A stretch of 64,000 nucleotides of DNA, from contig NZ_JAZHSD010000001.1 of assembly GCF_036924745.1 (NCBI RefSeq), positions 744,001-808,000 on the forward strand, in the 5' to 3' direction. The position numbers and the translations under genes were made by a program. Below the pieces are notes generated by a model that ran no database searches, was not told the origin of the DNA, and saw nothing but the letters and a program-made list of their open reading frames with translations. Of the stretch, positions 16,556 to 25,227 are shown in pieces; the stretch's first letter is position 1, and every line of letters starts with the position of its first letter. The stretch comes from Bradyrhizobium sp. AZCC 1693. GTDB taxonomy: Bacteria; Pseudomonadota; Alphaproteobacteria; Rhizobiales; Xanthobacteraceae.

Positions 16556-17956
16556 ATGAGCGAAACCGAGACGTTATTTGCGGCGCTGCGTCAGTCGTCC
16601 GACGAAGCCGTTGTGGACATGCTCGAGCGTATGGTGCGGGATGCCCCGGATCATGCCTTGAACAAGATGAACGCGCTTGATCTCGCAGGCACGCAAGGCA
16701 TCGACGAAGACCGGGTCATCGCGGCGCTGCTGAATGCGGTGGGGCTCGGCATGTTCGAGATGACATGGAGCGTGATGTGCCCGAGCTGCGCCGGGGTTCT
16801 TTCCGCCAACAAAAGCCTGAAGACGCTGGATCGGACGCAGTACAATTGCGCTTTCTGCGCCGCCGGCTATGAGACGACGCTCGATAATCTGGTCGAGGTG
16901 ACGTTTACGGTAAGCCCGCGCGTGCGCAAGATCGCGGCCCATAATCCCGACGAACTGTCTGCACCCGAATATTATCGCCAGATCTTCTGGAGTTCGGCGA
17001 TCGATCTTCCGGACGATCTGGAGAAGCTGCTGGACGAAGTCACGCTCGAAATCGTCGACTTGCCGGCAGGCGAAAGGGCCATCCTTTCCCTGCAGGTGCC
17101 GCAGGGCACGTTGATCGTGTTCGATCCCGTGACGCATGCGGCCCAGTTCCTGGAGGTCAGCGGCGAAGAGACCAGCGAGCGCCAGAACCTGTCCGTGATC
17201 TTCAACAGGCTCCAGGTTCCCGTCGACACCGTTACCTTGCGTCCCGGGCCACTGCGCCTCGCCCTGGACAACCGTACCGATGGTCGCGTGTTGCCGGCGG
17301 TATGGGTGGCGAACCCGGCGCTGGACGACCTTCTGAAGCGACGCAAGTCGGTTCTCACGGCAACGCGCCTCCTCACCAATCAGACTTTTCGCGATATCTA
17401 CCGGACCGACACGCTCGCCATTGGCCAGCGCCTCAAGATCCTGAGCCTGACTTTCCTGTTTAGCGATCTCAAGGACTCGACCGAGCTCTATGAGCGCGTC
17501 GGTGACCTCACAGCCTTCGATCTCGTCAACGAGCATTTCAGGCTGCTGCAGGAGATCATCGCCTCCGAAAGGGGAGCGATCGTGAAGACCATTGGCGATG
17601 CCGTCATGGCGACCTTCGAGACGCCCGACCGCGCCATTGCCGCGGCGATCCGCATGCGCGAGGCGATGAGCGATCTCGGCGCCGAGCGTCAGCATCAGAG
17701 CCTGCGCTTGAAGATGGGCATCCATGAAGGTTCATGCCTCGCGGTCACCCTCAATGGCCAGCAGGATTATTTCGGCCAGACGGTCAATATCGCCTCGCGC
17801 GTCCAGGGCCTTGCTGCCTCACGCTCGATCGTGGTGACGGAATCGGTGGTGGCGCATGCGCGCGCCCTGCTTGAGACCAACGGGCTGAAGCCAACGCCGA
17901 GACGCGTGGCGCTGAGCGGCATCGCGGACAAGGTGTCGGTCTACGAGATTTCCTGA
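16556..17956 (+). CDS. class III adenylate/guanylate cyclase with N-terminal DUF5939-like zinc-ribbon region
   Basis: A 466-residue soluble protein. The N-terminal half carries two Cys pairs (MCPSCAG and NCAFCAAG), fitting a zinc-binding DUF5939-like module of unknown ligand. The C-terminal cyclase homology domain has the first metal aspartate in FLFSDLKDSTELYERVG. The second is in VKTIGDAVMATF, and the transition-state residues are in FGQTVNIASRVQG. These residues suggest an active cyclase making cAMP or cGMP. No membrane segment is present. It is monocistronic between two secreted-protein genes. Confidence 0.9.
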   Translation: MSETETLFAALRQSSDEAVVDMLERMVRDAPDHALNKMNALDLAGTQGIDEDRVIAALLNAVGLGMFEMTWSVMCPSCAGVLSANKSLKTLDRTQYNCAFCAAGYETTLDNLVEVTFTVSPRVRKIAAHNPDELSAPEYYRQIFWSSAIDLPDDLEKLLDEVTLEIVDLPAGERAILSLQVPQGTLIVFDPVTHAAQFLEVSGEETSERQNLSVIFNRLQVPVDTVTLRPGPLRLALDNRTDGRVLPAVWVANPALDDLLKRRKSVLTATRLLTNQTFRDIYRTDTLAIGQRLKILSLTFLFSDLKDSTELYERVGDLTAFDLVNEHFRLLQEIIASERGAIVKTIGDAVMATFETPDRAIAAAIRMREAMSDLGAERQHQSLRLKMGIHEGSCLAVTLNGQQDYFGQTVNIASRVQGLAASRSIVVTESVVAHARALLETNGLKPTPRRVALSGIADKVSVYEIS

Positions 17957-18145
17957 GCGCAGCTTGCTGTTAGTGGCTACAGGATCCAGCTAAATCCTGT
18001 GACGCAATCACCACACTCGAACGGAATTGCGCTGTGGAAACCGCGCCTGATCGCCTCCGGCCACGCTTCCGCCCGGATTCGGTCCCGCCATTGCCGCGTG
18101 TTGGTTTTCGGCTTGGGCTGAGGCCGCGAGCGGGGGGATTGCAAC

Positions 18146-18733
18146 ATGTCTTCCATTGGTTGCACCGGGACTTCGTGCGTCGACGTCAGAGCAGGCCGTA
18201 CTCAATTTAAAGCGCCATCAATCACGGCCGCGCGCGCAGGGAAATTCGTACGGCTGCTTGCTGTCTCGCTAGCAGCCGCATCGCTTGCGGCCTGCGCGCA
18301 GTCCTCGGTCATCACCCAAAAATCCGAACTTCGCGCCAGCCGGCAGGCGTCGCTTGACCACGATCGAGCGACATCGTCCATGATGAAGAGGCGCGTAGCC
18401 GCCGTGAGAAGGCATATCCCGGCGTCGCGCAGGGATGCCGCCGACACTAAAACGGCCTCGCATGGGGTGGCCAGCTTCTACACCGAGGGAACGAAGACCG
18501 CGAACGGCGAAAAGTTCAACACGCTCGATATGACCGCCGCCCATCCGACGTTGCCCTTCGGCACCAAGTTGCGCGTGACAAACGTCGCGAGCGGCCGCTC
18601 GGTGACGGTGCGGGTTAATGACCGCGGTCCCTATGTTCAGGGGCGTGTCGTCGACGTCTCCTATTCCGCGGCCGACGCGCTCGGAATGGTGGGGAAGGGC
18701 GTTGCCAAGGTCAAACTCGACGTCGTGCAGTAG
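18146..18733 (+). CDS. RlpA family septal ring lytic transglycosylase-like lipoprotein
   Basis: A 195-residue protein. The signal segment ends in a lipobox (ASLAAC), so an outer-membrane lipoprotein is predicted. The double-psi beta-barrel contains GVASFYTEGTKTANGEKFN, MTAAHPTLPFGTKLRVTN and the catalytic-site VRVNDRGPY, then GRVVDVSYSAADALGM. RlpA cleaves peptidoglycan strands lacking stem peptides at the division site. The SPOR domain of longer homologues is absent. A GGGGGGATTGCAAC ribosome-binding region precedes the ATG, but the 30 residues before the hydrophobic segment are unusually long. Confidence 0.85.
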   Translation: MSSIGCTGTSCVDVRAGRTQFKAPSITAARAGKFVRLLAVSLAAASLAACAQSSVITQKSELRASRQASLDHDRATSSMMKRRVAAVRRHIPASRRDAADTKTASHGVASFYTEGTKTANGEKFNTLDMTAAHPTLPFGTKLRVTNVASGRSVTVRVNDRGPYVQGRVVDVSYSAADALGMVGKGVAKVKLDVVQ

Positions 18734-18767
18734 CGGGCGGCGCGCGGGACCGTAGGGCTGATCCGCG

Positions 18768-19832
18768 TTACTCGCTGCCCAGGATGTCCGATAGGGCCGA
18801 CAGCAGCCGGTCGATCTGCCCGTCGGTGCCCACACTTATCCGCTGATAGTCGGAGATACGAGGCGCGGAAAAATGGCGGACGATCACCGCCCGTTGGCGC
18901 AGCGCGCTCGCCAGCGCCGCGCCCTCGTGCGCCGGATGACGCGCGAAGACGAAGTTGGCGGAGGACGGCAGCACTTCGAAGCCGAGCCCGACCAGGCCGC
19001 GATTCAGCCGCTCGCGGCCTTCGATCACGCGCGCGCGGCTCTGTTGAAAATAGGCTTCGTCCTCCAGCGAGGCGATGGCGCCGGCCTGGGCGGGCCGGCC
19101 AAGGGGGTAGGAGTTGAAGCTGTCTTTCACCCGCGTCAGCCCCTCGATCAGGTCGGCGTCGCCGATCGCATAGCCAACCCGCAAGCCAGCCAGGGCCCGG
19201 GACTTGGACATGGTTTGAACGACCAGAAGGTTCGGGTGGGAGGCGACCAGCGGGATCGCGGTCTCGGCGCCGAAATCAACATAGGCCTCGTCGATGATAA
19301 CGGGAGCGTCAGGATGTTGCTCCAGCAGCGCAACGATCTCGGCCCGTGACAGCGCAATTCCTGTAGGCGCATTCGGATTGGGTACGATGAGCGCGCCGGC
19401 CGGCCGGCGATAGTCGGCAATGCGGATTTGCATGGCCTGATCAAGCGGGACGGTTTCGTAAGCGATGCCGAACAGGCGGCAATAGACCGGGTAGAAACTG
19501 TAGGTGATGTCAGGGAAGAGCAGTGGGGCATCATGCTTCAGCAGCGCGGCGAAGGCGTGGGCCAGCACCTCGTCCGAGCCATTGCCGACGAACACATGTT
19601 CTGACCGTACCTGGTGGTAGGTGGCCAAAGCGGCCCGCAGCGCTGACGCCTGTGGGTCCGGATATAGACGCAGCGTATCAGCCGCCTCGCCGCGGATCGC
19701 TTCCAACGCACGCGGGGAAGGACCAAACGGACTTTCATTGGTGTTGAGCTTGACCAGTTCCGCCATGCGAGGCTGTTCGCCCGGCACATAGGGTTTCAGG
19801 TCGTGCGTCAAGCTGCTCCAGAAACGGCTCAT
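18768..19832 (-). CDS. hisC: histidinol-phosphate aminotransferase
   Basis: A 354-residue PLP enzyme of fold type I. It opens with [18 protein letters not shown] and has a [16 protein letters not shown] phosphate-binding segment. [11 protein letters not shown] and [10 protein letters not shown] hold cofactor-binding residues, and the Schiff-base lysine is in [18 protein letters not shown]. It transaminates histidinol-phosphate with 2-oxoglutarate in histidine synthesis. A role on aromatic amino acids is possible because no other his gene is nearby. It converges on the rlpA-like gene. Confidence 0.88.
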   Translation of the reverse strand: MSRFWSSLTHDLKPYVPGEQPRMAELVKLNTNESPFGPSPRALEAIRGEAADTLRLYPDPQASALRAALATYHQVRSEHVFVGNGSDEVLAHAFAALLKHDAPLLFPDITYSFYPVYCRLFGIAYETVPLDQAMQIRIADYRRPAGALIVPNPNAPTGIALSRAEIVALLEQHPDAPVIIDEAYVDFGAETAIPLVASHPNLLVVQTMSKSRALAGLRVGYAIGDADLIEGLTRVKDSFNSYPLGRPAQAGAIASLEDEAYFQQSRARVIEGRERLNRGLVGLGFEVLPSSANFVFARHPAHEGAALASALRQRAVIVRHFSAPRISDYQRISVGTDGQIDRLLSALSDILGSE

Positions 19833-19847
19833 TTTTCTCTCCAGTCG

Positions 19848-19972
19848 CGTAGATCCGGATGAGCGAAGCGATATCCGGGGGCGGTGTTAGCGAGCAGGCG
19901 GATTAGCGAAGCGTAATCCGCCGATCGGTCGCGGATGAATGGCGGATTACGCCTTCGGCTAATCCGCCCTAC
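19848..19972. repeat. two adjacent REP-like palindromes
   Basis: First a CGTAGATCCGGATGAGCGAAGCGATATCCGG unit. Then GGCGGATTAGCGAAGCGTAATCCGCC (about 19901-19922 in its left part), followed by an inverted partner GGCGGATTACGCCTTCGGCTAATCCGCC. The pair fills the space between hisC and pdxY. Confidence 0.75.
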
Positions 19973-20817
19973 TGGCCGATGGCGATACATTCAAATTTGC
20001 GTTGCGGATGAACAAGCCACTCTGCGCTCTCGACGATGCGCATTTCCTCGGTACCGCTGGCCGCGGTGCGTTCCAGCACGGCGAAGATGGCAGACGCAGC
20101 GTGGCTGAGTGCATCCGGCGTGTCGGCGCCGCGGACGCGCGCGGCGACCAAGAGCGCAGCAAAGAGATCGCCGGTGCCGTTCGGGCTGATCGGCAGTTTT
20201 GGCGTGCGGACGCGCCATGCCTTTCCGCGCTCGACAGCCAAGGTCTCGATTTCGCCCCCCGGCGTATCGGCAAGCTCGGCACTGGTGACGACGACCGTCC
20301 CGCGCGCCGTGAACGCGCGCGCTGCCTTGAGCACCTGATCGACCGAAGCGGCCTTCGTGCCGCACAGCCATTCAAACTCGAAATGATTTGGCGTGATGAT
20401 ATCGGCCAGCGGACACAGCAAATCGCGCACCAGCGGCGGGATATCGGCGTGGACGAACAGTCCGCGGTCGCGATCCCCGAGCACGGGATCGCAGCAATAG
20501 AGCAGCGCCGGATTTTTGGCCTTGGCGCGCGCGACAAAATCCGCGACCACGGCGGCGTTGTCGGCTGAGCCGAGATAGCCGGACAGGATCATCGTGGCGG
20601 CATCGACCGCGCCGCGCTCCTCGATGCCGCGCAGGAGATCGGCGACGAATTCTCTATCGAGAACCCGGCCGCGGATGGTCGGATAGCCCGGCCGGTTGCT
20701 GAGCAGCGTGGTCGGCACGGCAATTACGTCGATCCCGTGCATCTGCATCGGAAACACCGCGGCGCTGTTGCCGACATGGCCGTAGGCGACCTGCGACTGG
20801 ATAGAAATCACGTTCAT
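19969..20817 (-). CDS. pdxY: pyridoxal kinase
   Basis: A 282-residue ribokinase-fold enzyme that phosphorylates pyridoxal in the PLP salvage pathway. It opens NVISIQSQVAYGHVGNSAAVFPMQ, a hallmark of PdxK/PdxY. The DPVLGD motif and NHFEFEWLCG follow, and the catalytic C-terminal loop reads SPNGTGDLFAALLV. The ATG at 20817 was chosen because the family always begins at this strand; the upstream 19 residues are extra. It is transcribed in the same direction as hisC but separated by REP repeats. Confidence 0.92.
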   Translation of the reverse strand: MNVISIQSQVAYGHVGNSAAVFPMQMHGIDVIAVPTTLLSNRPGYPTIRGRVLDREFVADLLRGIEERGAVDAATMILSGYLGSADNAAVVADFVARAKAKNPALLYCCDPVLGDRDRGLFVHADIPPLVRDLLCPLADIITPNHFEFEWLCGTKAASVDQVLKAARAFTARGTVVVTSAELADTPGGEIETLAVERGKAWRVRTPKLPISPNGTGDLFAALLVAARVRGADTPDALSHAASAIFAVLERTAASGTEEMRIVESAEWLVHPQRKFECIAIGQ

Positions 20818-20927
20818 GTGGTCAAGTCGGCGAATAAGCGGGTTGCAGGGGCGGGAACCCTCCGAGGTTAACACATTGGTTATTTGTTTGCGGGCATTTT
20901 CACCACCTCATTAAACAGGGAGGCACC

Positions 20928-21197
20928 ATGTCTGACGTCACCATTCCCGGCGGCCGGATTCGCTCTTTCGTCGAGCGGATCGAGAATATCGACAGCGAAT
21001 TGGCTGAACTGAACGAGCAGAAGAAGGAAGTGTTTGCGGAGGCCAAGGGCGAAGGGTTCGATGTGAAGATCCTCAAGGAGATCATCAAGCTGCGCAAGCA
21101 GGACCAGGACGAGCGCGACGAGCGCGAAAGCCTGCTCGATCTCTACATGCGCGCCATGGAAACCGCGCCGCCGGAAAAGACCGCGAAGGCGGCCTGA
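20928..21197 (+). CDS. gapR: GapR family nucleoid-associated protein (DUF2312)
   Basis: An 89-residue all-helical DNA-binding protein. It contains IRSFVERIENIDSELAELNEQKKEVFAEAKGEGFDVKILKEIIKLRKQD, the conserved DUF2312 signature. In Caulobacter, GapR tetramers clamp overtwisted DNA ahead of polymerases. The short lysine/alanine tail is typical. It is divergently arranged with pdxY, and a clear GGGAGGCACC ribosome-binding site precedes the ATG. Confidence 0.93.
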   Translation: MSDVTIPGGRIRSFVERIENIDSELAELNEQKKEVFAEAKGEGFDVKILKEIIKLRKQDQDERDERESLLDLYMRAMETAPPEKTAKAA

Positions 21198-21221
21198 GCG
21201 AAACGAAGACGCTAGCTACTT

Positions 21222-21313
21222 GCTCGTCATGCCCGGCCTTGTGCCGGCGATCCACGTCTCTGCTCCAATTGAGCACGAAAGACGTGGATGGCCGGGACAA
21301 GCCCGGCCATGAC
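21222..21313. repeat. TCATGCCCGGCC...GGCCGGGACAAGCCCGGCCATGACG palindrome
   Basis: Ends CGTCATGCCCGGCC and GGCCATGACG, with nested inverted arms GATCCACGTCT and GACGTGGATGGCCGG around AATTGAGCAC. It is a common intergenic palindrome type in Bradyrhizobium-like chromosomes. It is positioned after gapR and before the end of the convergent small gene. Confidence 0.75.
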
Positions 21314-21398
21314 GGATGGTGATTCATGCGCGGCCGGGATGAGCTAACGGGTCGCGCGAATGCGGCCGACAACTCATCCAGGCTTGCTGCAAGCCTGA

Positions 21399-21572
21399 TC
21401 ACCCAAACAGTGCGACGTAGATCACGTAGAGCCAGCCCAGGATGCCATGGATGATGGCCCACAGGATCGAATGGTTGTTGGTGTAGGAGATCGCGATGGC
21501 CAAGGCCGAGCCAAAACCCACGCCGTATTTCGCGCCCTCGACCCGAACTCCGTAATATCGATTTCCGTTCAT
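21399..21572 (-). CDS. 57-residue small membrane protein
   Basis: Reads MNGNRYYGVRVEGAKYGVGF, then GSALAIAISYTNNHSILWAI and a hydrophobic end with GILGWLYVIYVALFG. The product has two hydrophobic stretches and a conserved-looking YTNNHSILWAIIHG core. The start codon at 21572 has a GAAGGATCGCC ribosome-binding region. The mix of aromatic residues and the unbroken hydrophobic phase argue for a real gene. The function is unknown. Confidence 0.72.
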   Translation of the reverse strand: MNGNRYYGVRVEGAKYGVGFGSALAIAISYTNNHSILWAIIHGILGWLYVIYVALFG

Positions 21573-21671
21573 GGCGATCCTTCAGATGCGTAGGCGTGGA
21601 TTGGAGCCCACCGAAGCGTAACCCGCTGACGTCCCTTCAAACAAGACCACACCCGCGCGCCCCGCGTGGCG

Positions 21672-22016
21672 TTAAAAGACCGGCTCGCCGATCGCGATCT
21701 CGCTGCGCGGGCCGAGCACGATCACGTGGCCTGCCGCGTCCTTTGCGCCGAGGATCAGCAGCTCGGATGTGAAGCCCGCGATGTTCTTCGCACCCAGATT
21801 GCAGACGCACACGACCAGCGAGCCGAGCAAGGCCGCGGGCTCATAGTTCGTGATCTGCGCGCTCGACCACATGATCCTGCCGGCGCCGACGTCGACGCCG
21901 ACCTTGAGGGACGGATTGCGCGCGCGGGGAAACGGCTGCACGTCGACAACCTTGCCGATCCGGATATCGAGACGCGCGAAATCGTCGTAGGTAGCCTGGG
22001 GTTTTAGCGGGGGCAT
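21672..22016 (-). CDS. csaA: CsaA-type tRNA-binding/chaperone domain protein
   Basis: A 114-residue OB-fold protein. It begins PPLKPQATYDDFARLDIRIGKVVDVQPFPRA, then KVGVDVG and SSAQITNYEPAALLGSLVVCVCNLGAKNIAGFTSELLILGA, closing with EPVF. This is the EMAP II/tRNA-binding domain seen alone in CsaA, described as a chaperone linked to protein export and able to bind tRNA. The ATG at 22016 is the usual family start. It is divergent from a small hypothetical gene. Confidence 0.9.
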   Translation of the reverse strand: MPPLKPQATYDDFARLDIRIGKVVDVQPFPRARNPSLKVGVDVGAGRIMWSSAQITNYEPAALLGSLVVCVCNLGAKNIAGFTSELLILGAKDAAGHVIVLGPRSEIAIGEPVF

Positions 22017-22126
22017 GTCTTGCTCATCGTTTGCGCGGTCGGGTTTGCGCGGTCGGCCGCCAAGGACATCCGCATTGAATTTCTGGGGATGCCGTAACGC
22101 AACCTTTCTTGCCGCGAAAGCGTTGC

Positions 22127-22339
22127 ATGCGCATGATGACAGCACCAGCCATGCATCCCATGACGACCTTCGACCCGTCCGAGCCGGCAGTCCTGCACGA
22201 CTGCACGGCCGACCAGATCATTAGCTGGACCGGCGAGGAAGCCGACGACTTCCGCCGCTCCAGCGTGTTCCGTGATGACGGGACCGTCGCGTGGAGAGAG
22301 TATGTGTTCGACGGTTGGGGAAACGTGCTGGGCGGGTGA
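22127..22339 (+). CDS. small hypothetical protein
   Basis: An approximately 70-residue acidic product whose core reads VLHDCTADQIISWTGEEADDF, RRSSVFRDDGTVAWREYVFDG and WGNVLGG. The start is uncertain: ATGs at 22127, 22133, 22136, 22151 and 22160 are in frame, and I list the first. The D/W/Y-rich C-terminal half has coding character. No family is recognised. Confidence 0.6.
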   Translation: MRMMTAPAMHPMTTFDPSEPAVLHDCTADQIISWTGEEADDFRRSSVFRDDGTVAWREYVFDGWGNVLGG

Positions 22340-22677
22340 TGGCGGGGCTAAAGAAAAAGGACACGGCCCACGCGGCGCGTTCGTCGAGGCTCGCTTCGCT
22401 CATCTCCAGCGATAACGCCGAAGCCGTTACGCGGGGATGACGGCGAGCGCATTTCTTGAAGTCATCAGCCGCCAGAGCGCAGGTGAGGAACGCGCGGGGT
22501 CCTTTTGTCGCGATATGCGGGCTTTGCAGCATCGCCCGCAGTCCGTAAGCTGAAGGCAACCGAACGCGCCCCCTCCCTCTGGCCGGCAGATCGTCCCGTC
22601 ACGCCGATCGCAGACCGGGGGAGAAGAACAGCGAAAAGCTGCGGCGCGGCACACGGCCTTTGAAGGGGAGGACATCG
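22340..22677. other. gene-free gap before the Bug-type gene
   Basis: No credible gene. The DNA contains REP-like pieces (GAGGCTCGCTTCGCTCATC, GTTACGCGGGGATGACGG) and, at its right end, the leader of the next gene with AGGGGAGG at 22664-22671. A promoter could lie near 22600 but no clear -35/-10 pair is visible. Confidence 0.5.
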
Positions 22678-23676
22678 ATGCCGTCGTCCGTGAACCGCCG
22701 TCGCGCGCTCGCGACCATTGGCTCTTTCGTTGCCGCGCCATGGCTGGCGCCGCGTGTGGGACGCGCCGGAGAGAGCTGGCCGATCCGCCAGGTGCGCTAC
22801 GTCAACGGCTTTCCGGCGGGCGGCGCCACCGACACGCTCTCGCGCGTGATCTGCCAGAAGATGAGCGAACTATCCGGGCAAACCTTCGTGGTCGAGAACA
22901 AGGCCGGCGCCGGCGGCGTGCTGGGCGCGGATGCGATCGCAAAGGCCCCGGCCGACGGCTACACGGTCGGGCTCGGCGGCATCGCCTCCAACGTGCTCGC
23001 GATCGGCAGCTACGCCAAGCTGCCGTATCATCCGCGCGAGGATTTCACCTTCATCTCCGGCATGTGGCAACTGCCGAACATCCTGACCGTGAAGAAGGAC
23101 CTGTTCTCCGCGGACCTCAAGGAATTGCTCGCGGCGTTCAAAAAGGAGCCGGGCAAATACACCTACGCGTCCGCCGGCTTCGGCACCACGCTTCATCTCT
23201 CCGGCGAGATGATGAACAGCATGGCCGGCGTCCAGGTCCGCCACGTGCCTTATCGCGGCGCCGCGCCGGCACTGAACGACCTGCTCGGCGGCAATGTCGA
23301 TCTCCTGTTCGACAATTTGCCAGGTTCGCTGCCGAGCGTACGTTCCGGCGCGATCAGGCCCGTCGCGGTCACCGCGAAGAAGCGGCTGGCGGAGCTTCCC
23401 GACGTGCCCGCGTTCGCCGAACTATTGCCCGGCTATGAGATGACCTCATGGGCCGCACTCATTGGCCCCGCCAACATGCCGCCCGACCTCGTCGCGCAAA
23501 TCAACGCGCTCACCGCAAAGGCCCTGAACGATCCTTGGGTGAAACAGCGCTACGCCGACCTCGGCGCCACCACCTGGCCGACCACGCCGCAGGAGATATC
23601 AGCCTATCGCGATAGCGAGGAAGCGCGGTTGCTGCCGATCATGAAGGCGGCCGGGATCAAGCCGGAGGGCGGGTGA
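22678..23676 (+). CDS. Bug/TctC-family periplasmic solute-binding protein
   Basis: A 332-residue tripartite-tricarboxylate-transporter-type binding protein. The N-terminus (NRRRALATIGSFVAAPWLAP) looks like a Tat-type export signal. Family landmarks follow: RYVNGFPAGGATDTLSRVI, VVENKAGAGGVLGADAIAKAPADGYT, VPYRGAAPALNDLLGG and the LIGPANMPPDL region near the C-terminus. It would bind a carboxylate or similar small molecule in the periplasm. The ATG at 22678 has AGGGGAGG upstream. No TctA/TctB genes are adjacent, as is usual for orphan Bug proteins. Its stop overlaps the GTG of the next gene. Confidence 0.9.
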   Translation: MPSSVNRRRALATIGSFVAAPWLAPRVGRAGESWPIRQVRYVNGFPAGGATDTLSRVICQKMSELSGQTFVVENKAGAGGVLGADAIAKAPADGYTVGLGGIASNVLAIGSYAKLPYHPREDFTFISGMWQLPNILTVKKDLFSADLKELLAAFKKEPGKYTYASAGFGTTLHLSGEMMNSMAGVQVRHVPYRGAAPALNDLLGGNVDLLFDNLPGSLPSVRSGAIRPVAVTAKKRLAELPDVPAFAELLPGYEMTSWAALIGPANMPPDLVAQINALTAKALNDPWVKQRYADLGATTWPTTPQEISAYRDSEEARLLPIMKAAGIKPEGG

Positions 23677-24641
23677 GGGCAGGCCCGCTTGAGGACGCGC
23701 CGTTGTTGTTGTCCGCGGATGATTTCGAAAGCAGTCTCGATGCCGTTCGCGCGGCGGCGGCCGGACGCGTCGAGGGAATCTTCGGCCCGGATTCCCTGAC
23801 ATGGCGGGTCGACCGCGAGGCGGCGGTTTTCCTTGGCGCGGGGCGGGCGTTGTTGCTTCAATTGGCGCACCCCTGGGTCGCCGCCGCGATATCGGAGCAT
23901 TCCCGGACCTTTGCCGATCCGGTTGGCCGGTTTCACCGGACATTCAACATCACGTTCACGATGGTGTTTGGCACGCTCGATCAGGCGCTGGCCGCAAGCC
24001 GCCGGCTGCATCGACGTCACGCCGCGGTGACCGGAATATTGCCACAGGCGGCAGGCCGCTTCGAAGCCGGTTCTGATTACCACGCCAACGAGGTCTCGGC
24101 GCTGCGGTGGGTTCACGCCACGCTGGTGGAGACCGCCTTGCAGACGCATGACCTGGTCTTGCCTGCACTGACCAACAGCGAGCGCGAACAATACTGGGCC
24201 GAGGCCAAGCTGTATGCGGCGTTGTTCGGCGTGCGAGCGGCCGATCTGCCGGCGGACTGGACGTCGTTCACCGCCTATACGGAGGCGATGTCGCAATCCG
24301 ATGTTCTCGCGGTCAGCCCCGCCGCGCGCGATATTGCGGAGCAGATCTTTTCCGGTCGCGGGACAGGATTGCGCGTACCAAAATGGTATCGCGCGCTGAC
24401 GGCCCATTTGTTGCCGGAGCGGTTGGCCCAGGAATTCGGATTTGAGTTCGGCGAACACGAAGCGCGCAGCATGAACCGGGCGCTGGCGTGGATCCGGCGC
24501 ATCTATCCCCGCCTTCCCATGCGCCTGCGCGCGGTGGGCCCTTATCAGGAAGCGCTGGCGCGCCTGCAAGGCGACAAGCGGCCGGACCTTGCCGTGCGCT
24601 GGCTCAACCGGCTTTGGATCGGCCGGCCGATGATGGAATGA
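23673..24641 (+). CDS. MpaB-like / DUF2236 oxygenase family protein
   Basis: A 322-residue DUF2236 protein. The core RVDREAAVFLGAGRALLLQLAHPWVAAAISEHS is followed by RFHRTFNITFTMVFG, then LRWVHATLVETALQT. The conserved histidines in AHPWV, EHSRTF, RFHRTF and RWVHATL are those that bind heme in latex-clearing protein relatives. The GTG start overlaps the Bug gene stop (GTGA), so the two are translationally coupled. That suggests the binding protein and oxygenase act on related compounds, which is inference. Confidence 0.88.
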   Translation: MRAGPLEDAPLLLSADDFESSLDAVRAAAAGRVEGIFGPDSLTWRVDREAAVFLGAGRALLLQLAHPWVAAAISEHSRTFADPVGRFHRTFNITFTMVFGTLDQALAASRRLHRRHAAVTGILPQAAGRFEAGSDYHANEVSALRWVHATLVETALQTHDLVLPALTNSEREQYWAEAKLYAALFGVRAADLPADWTSFTAYTEAMSQSDVLAVSPAARDIAEQIFSGRGTGLRVPKWYRALTAHLLPERLAQEFGFEFGEHEARSMNRALAWIRRIYPRLPMRLRAVGPYQEALARLQGDKRPDLAVRWLNRLWIGRPMME

Positions 24642-24714
24642 GCAGGGTGGGCTAATGCAGCGTAACCCATCGACCGGATACACGCTTGCTCCCGCAATTG
24701 TAACCTTTGCGTAA

Positions 24715-25083
24715 ATGGTGCGCCGTATGGTTGCGGTGGACGAGGCAAAGCGGGCGATGTTTCGGCCCGAACGGCTTATCGAGATTGTCCCCGACCGCCA
24801 ACCTGTATTCCTGCTCGTTCCATCAAGGCCGTATCAGGAGGGGCAGGCGGTGATAAACGGGGTGTATTTCCCACCTGAGCACGCTGAGCCTCTGCTAAAG
24901 AGCCTGGCCGAAGAACAGGCGAAAGCAATCAGTGCTCGTCAGCACCTCAAGAAGCCGTCTGGCAGCGAGCGTCGCCCGGATGAGCAACGCGATATCCGGA
25001 GCGCAACACGAAGTGAACCCGTTGTTAAGAATTTCCGCGCGCTGATTTACGCGATTCCGATTCGTTCTTTGAGAACAAAATAG
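24715..25083 (+). CDS. hypothetical protein whose C-terminus is repeat-derived
   Basis: A 122-residue frame. The first 80 residues (MVAVDEAKRAMFRPERLIEI, then FLLVPSRPYQEGQAVINGVYFPPEHAEPLL) look coding. From about residue 82 the frame runs through a REP unit (CGTCGCCCGGATGAGCAACGCGATATCCGG), giving SERRPDEQRDIRSA. The native stop was probably lost when the repeat inserted. The family is unknown and the actual start is not certain. Confidence 0.5.
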   Translation: MVRRMVAVDEAKRAMFRPERLIEIVPDRQPVFLLVPSRPYQEGQAVINGVYFPPEHAEPLLKSLAEEQAKAISARQHLKKPSGSERRPDEQRDIRSATRSEPVVKNFRALIYAIPIRSLRTK

Positions 25084-25109
25084 AATCGGACGTAGAACAG
25101 ACTGATGGC

Positions 25110-25190
25110 GGGTTCACCGGACGAGCGCAGCGAAATCCGGGTGGCGTCAGAGTGGTTCCGGATATCGCTGCGCTCATCCCGGCGGACCCT
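25110..25190. repeat. paired REP units
   Basis: CCGGACGAGCGCAGCGAAATCCGG and CCGGATATCGCTGCGCTCATCCCGG are inverted copies about 25 bases apart. Together they can form a long stem downstream of the minus-strand repeat-protein gene. Confidence 0.7.
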
Positions 25191-25211
25191 CGTGTCCGAG
25201 CGTGAACGCCG

Positions 25212-25222
25212 CCCCCCCCCCC
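25212..25222. repeat. homopolymer of 11 C
   Basis: Eleven cytosines in a row, five bases beyond the stop codon of the gene at 25228-25953 (a G tract on that strand). Such runs are prone to slippage and to sequencing error. Here it lies outside the reading frame. Confidence 0.8.
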
Positions 25223-25227
25223 GCGGC

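Noticed and set aside
17977..18165. 62-codon minus-strand gene upstream of the RlpA gene
   Set aside because: It overlaps the RlpA start and ribosome-binding site and has no start signals of its own.
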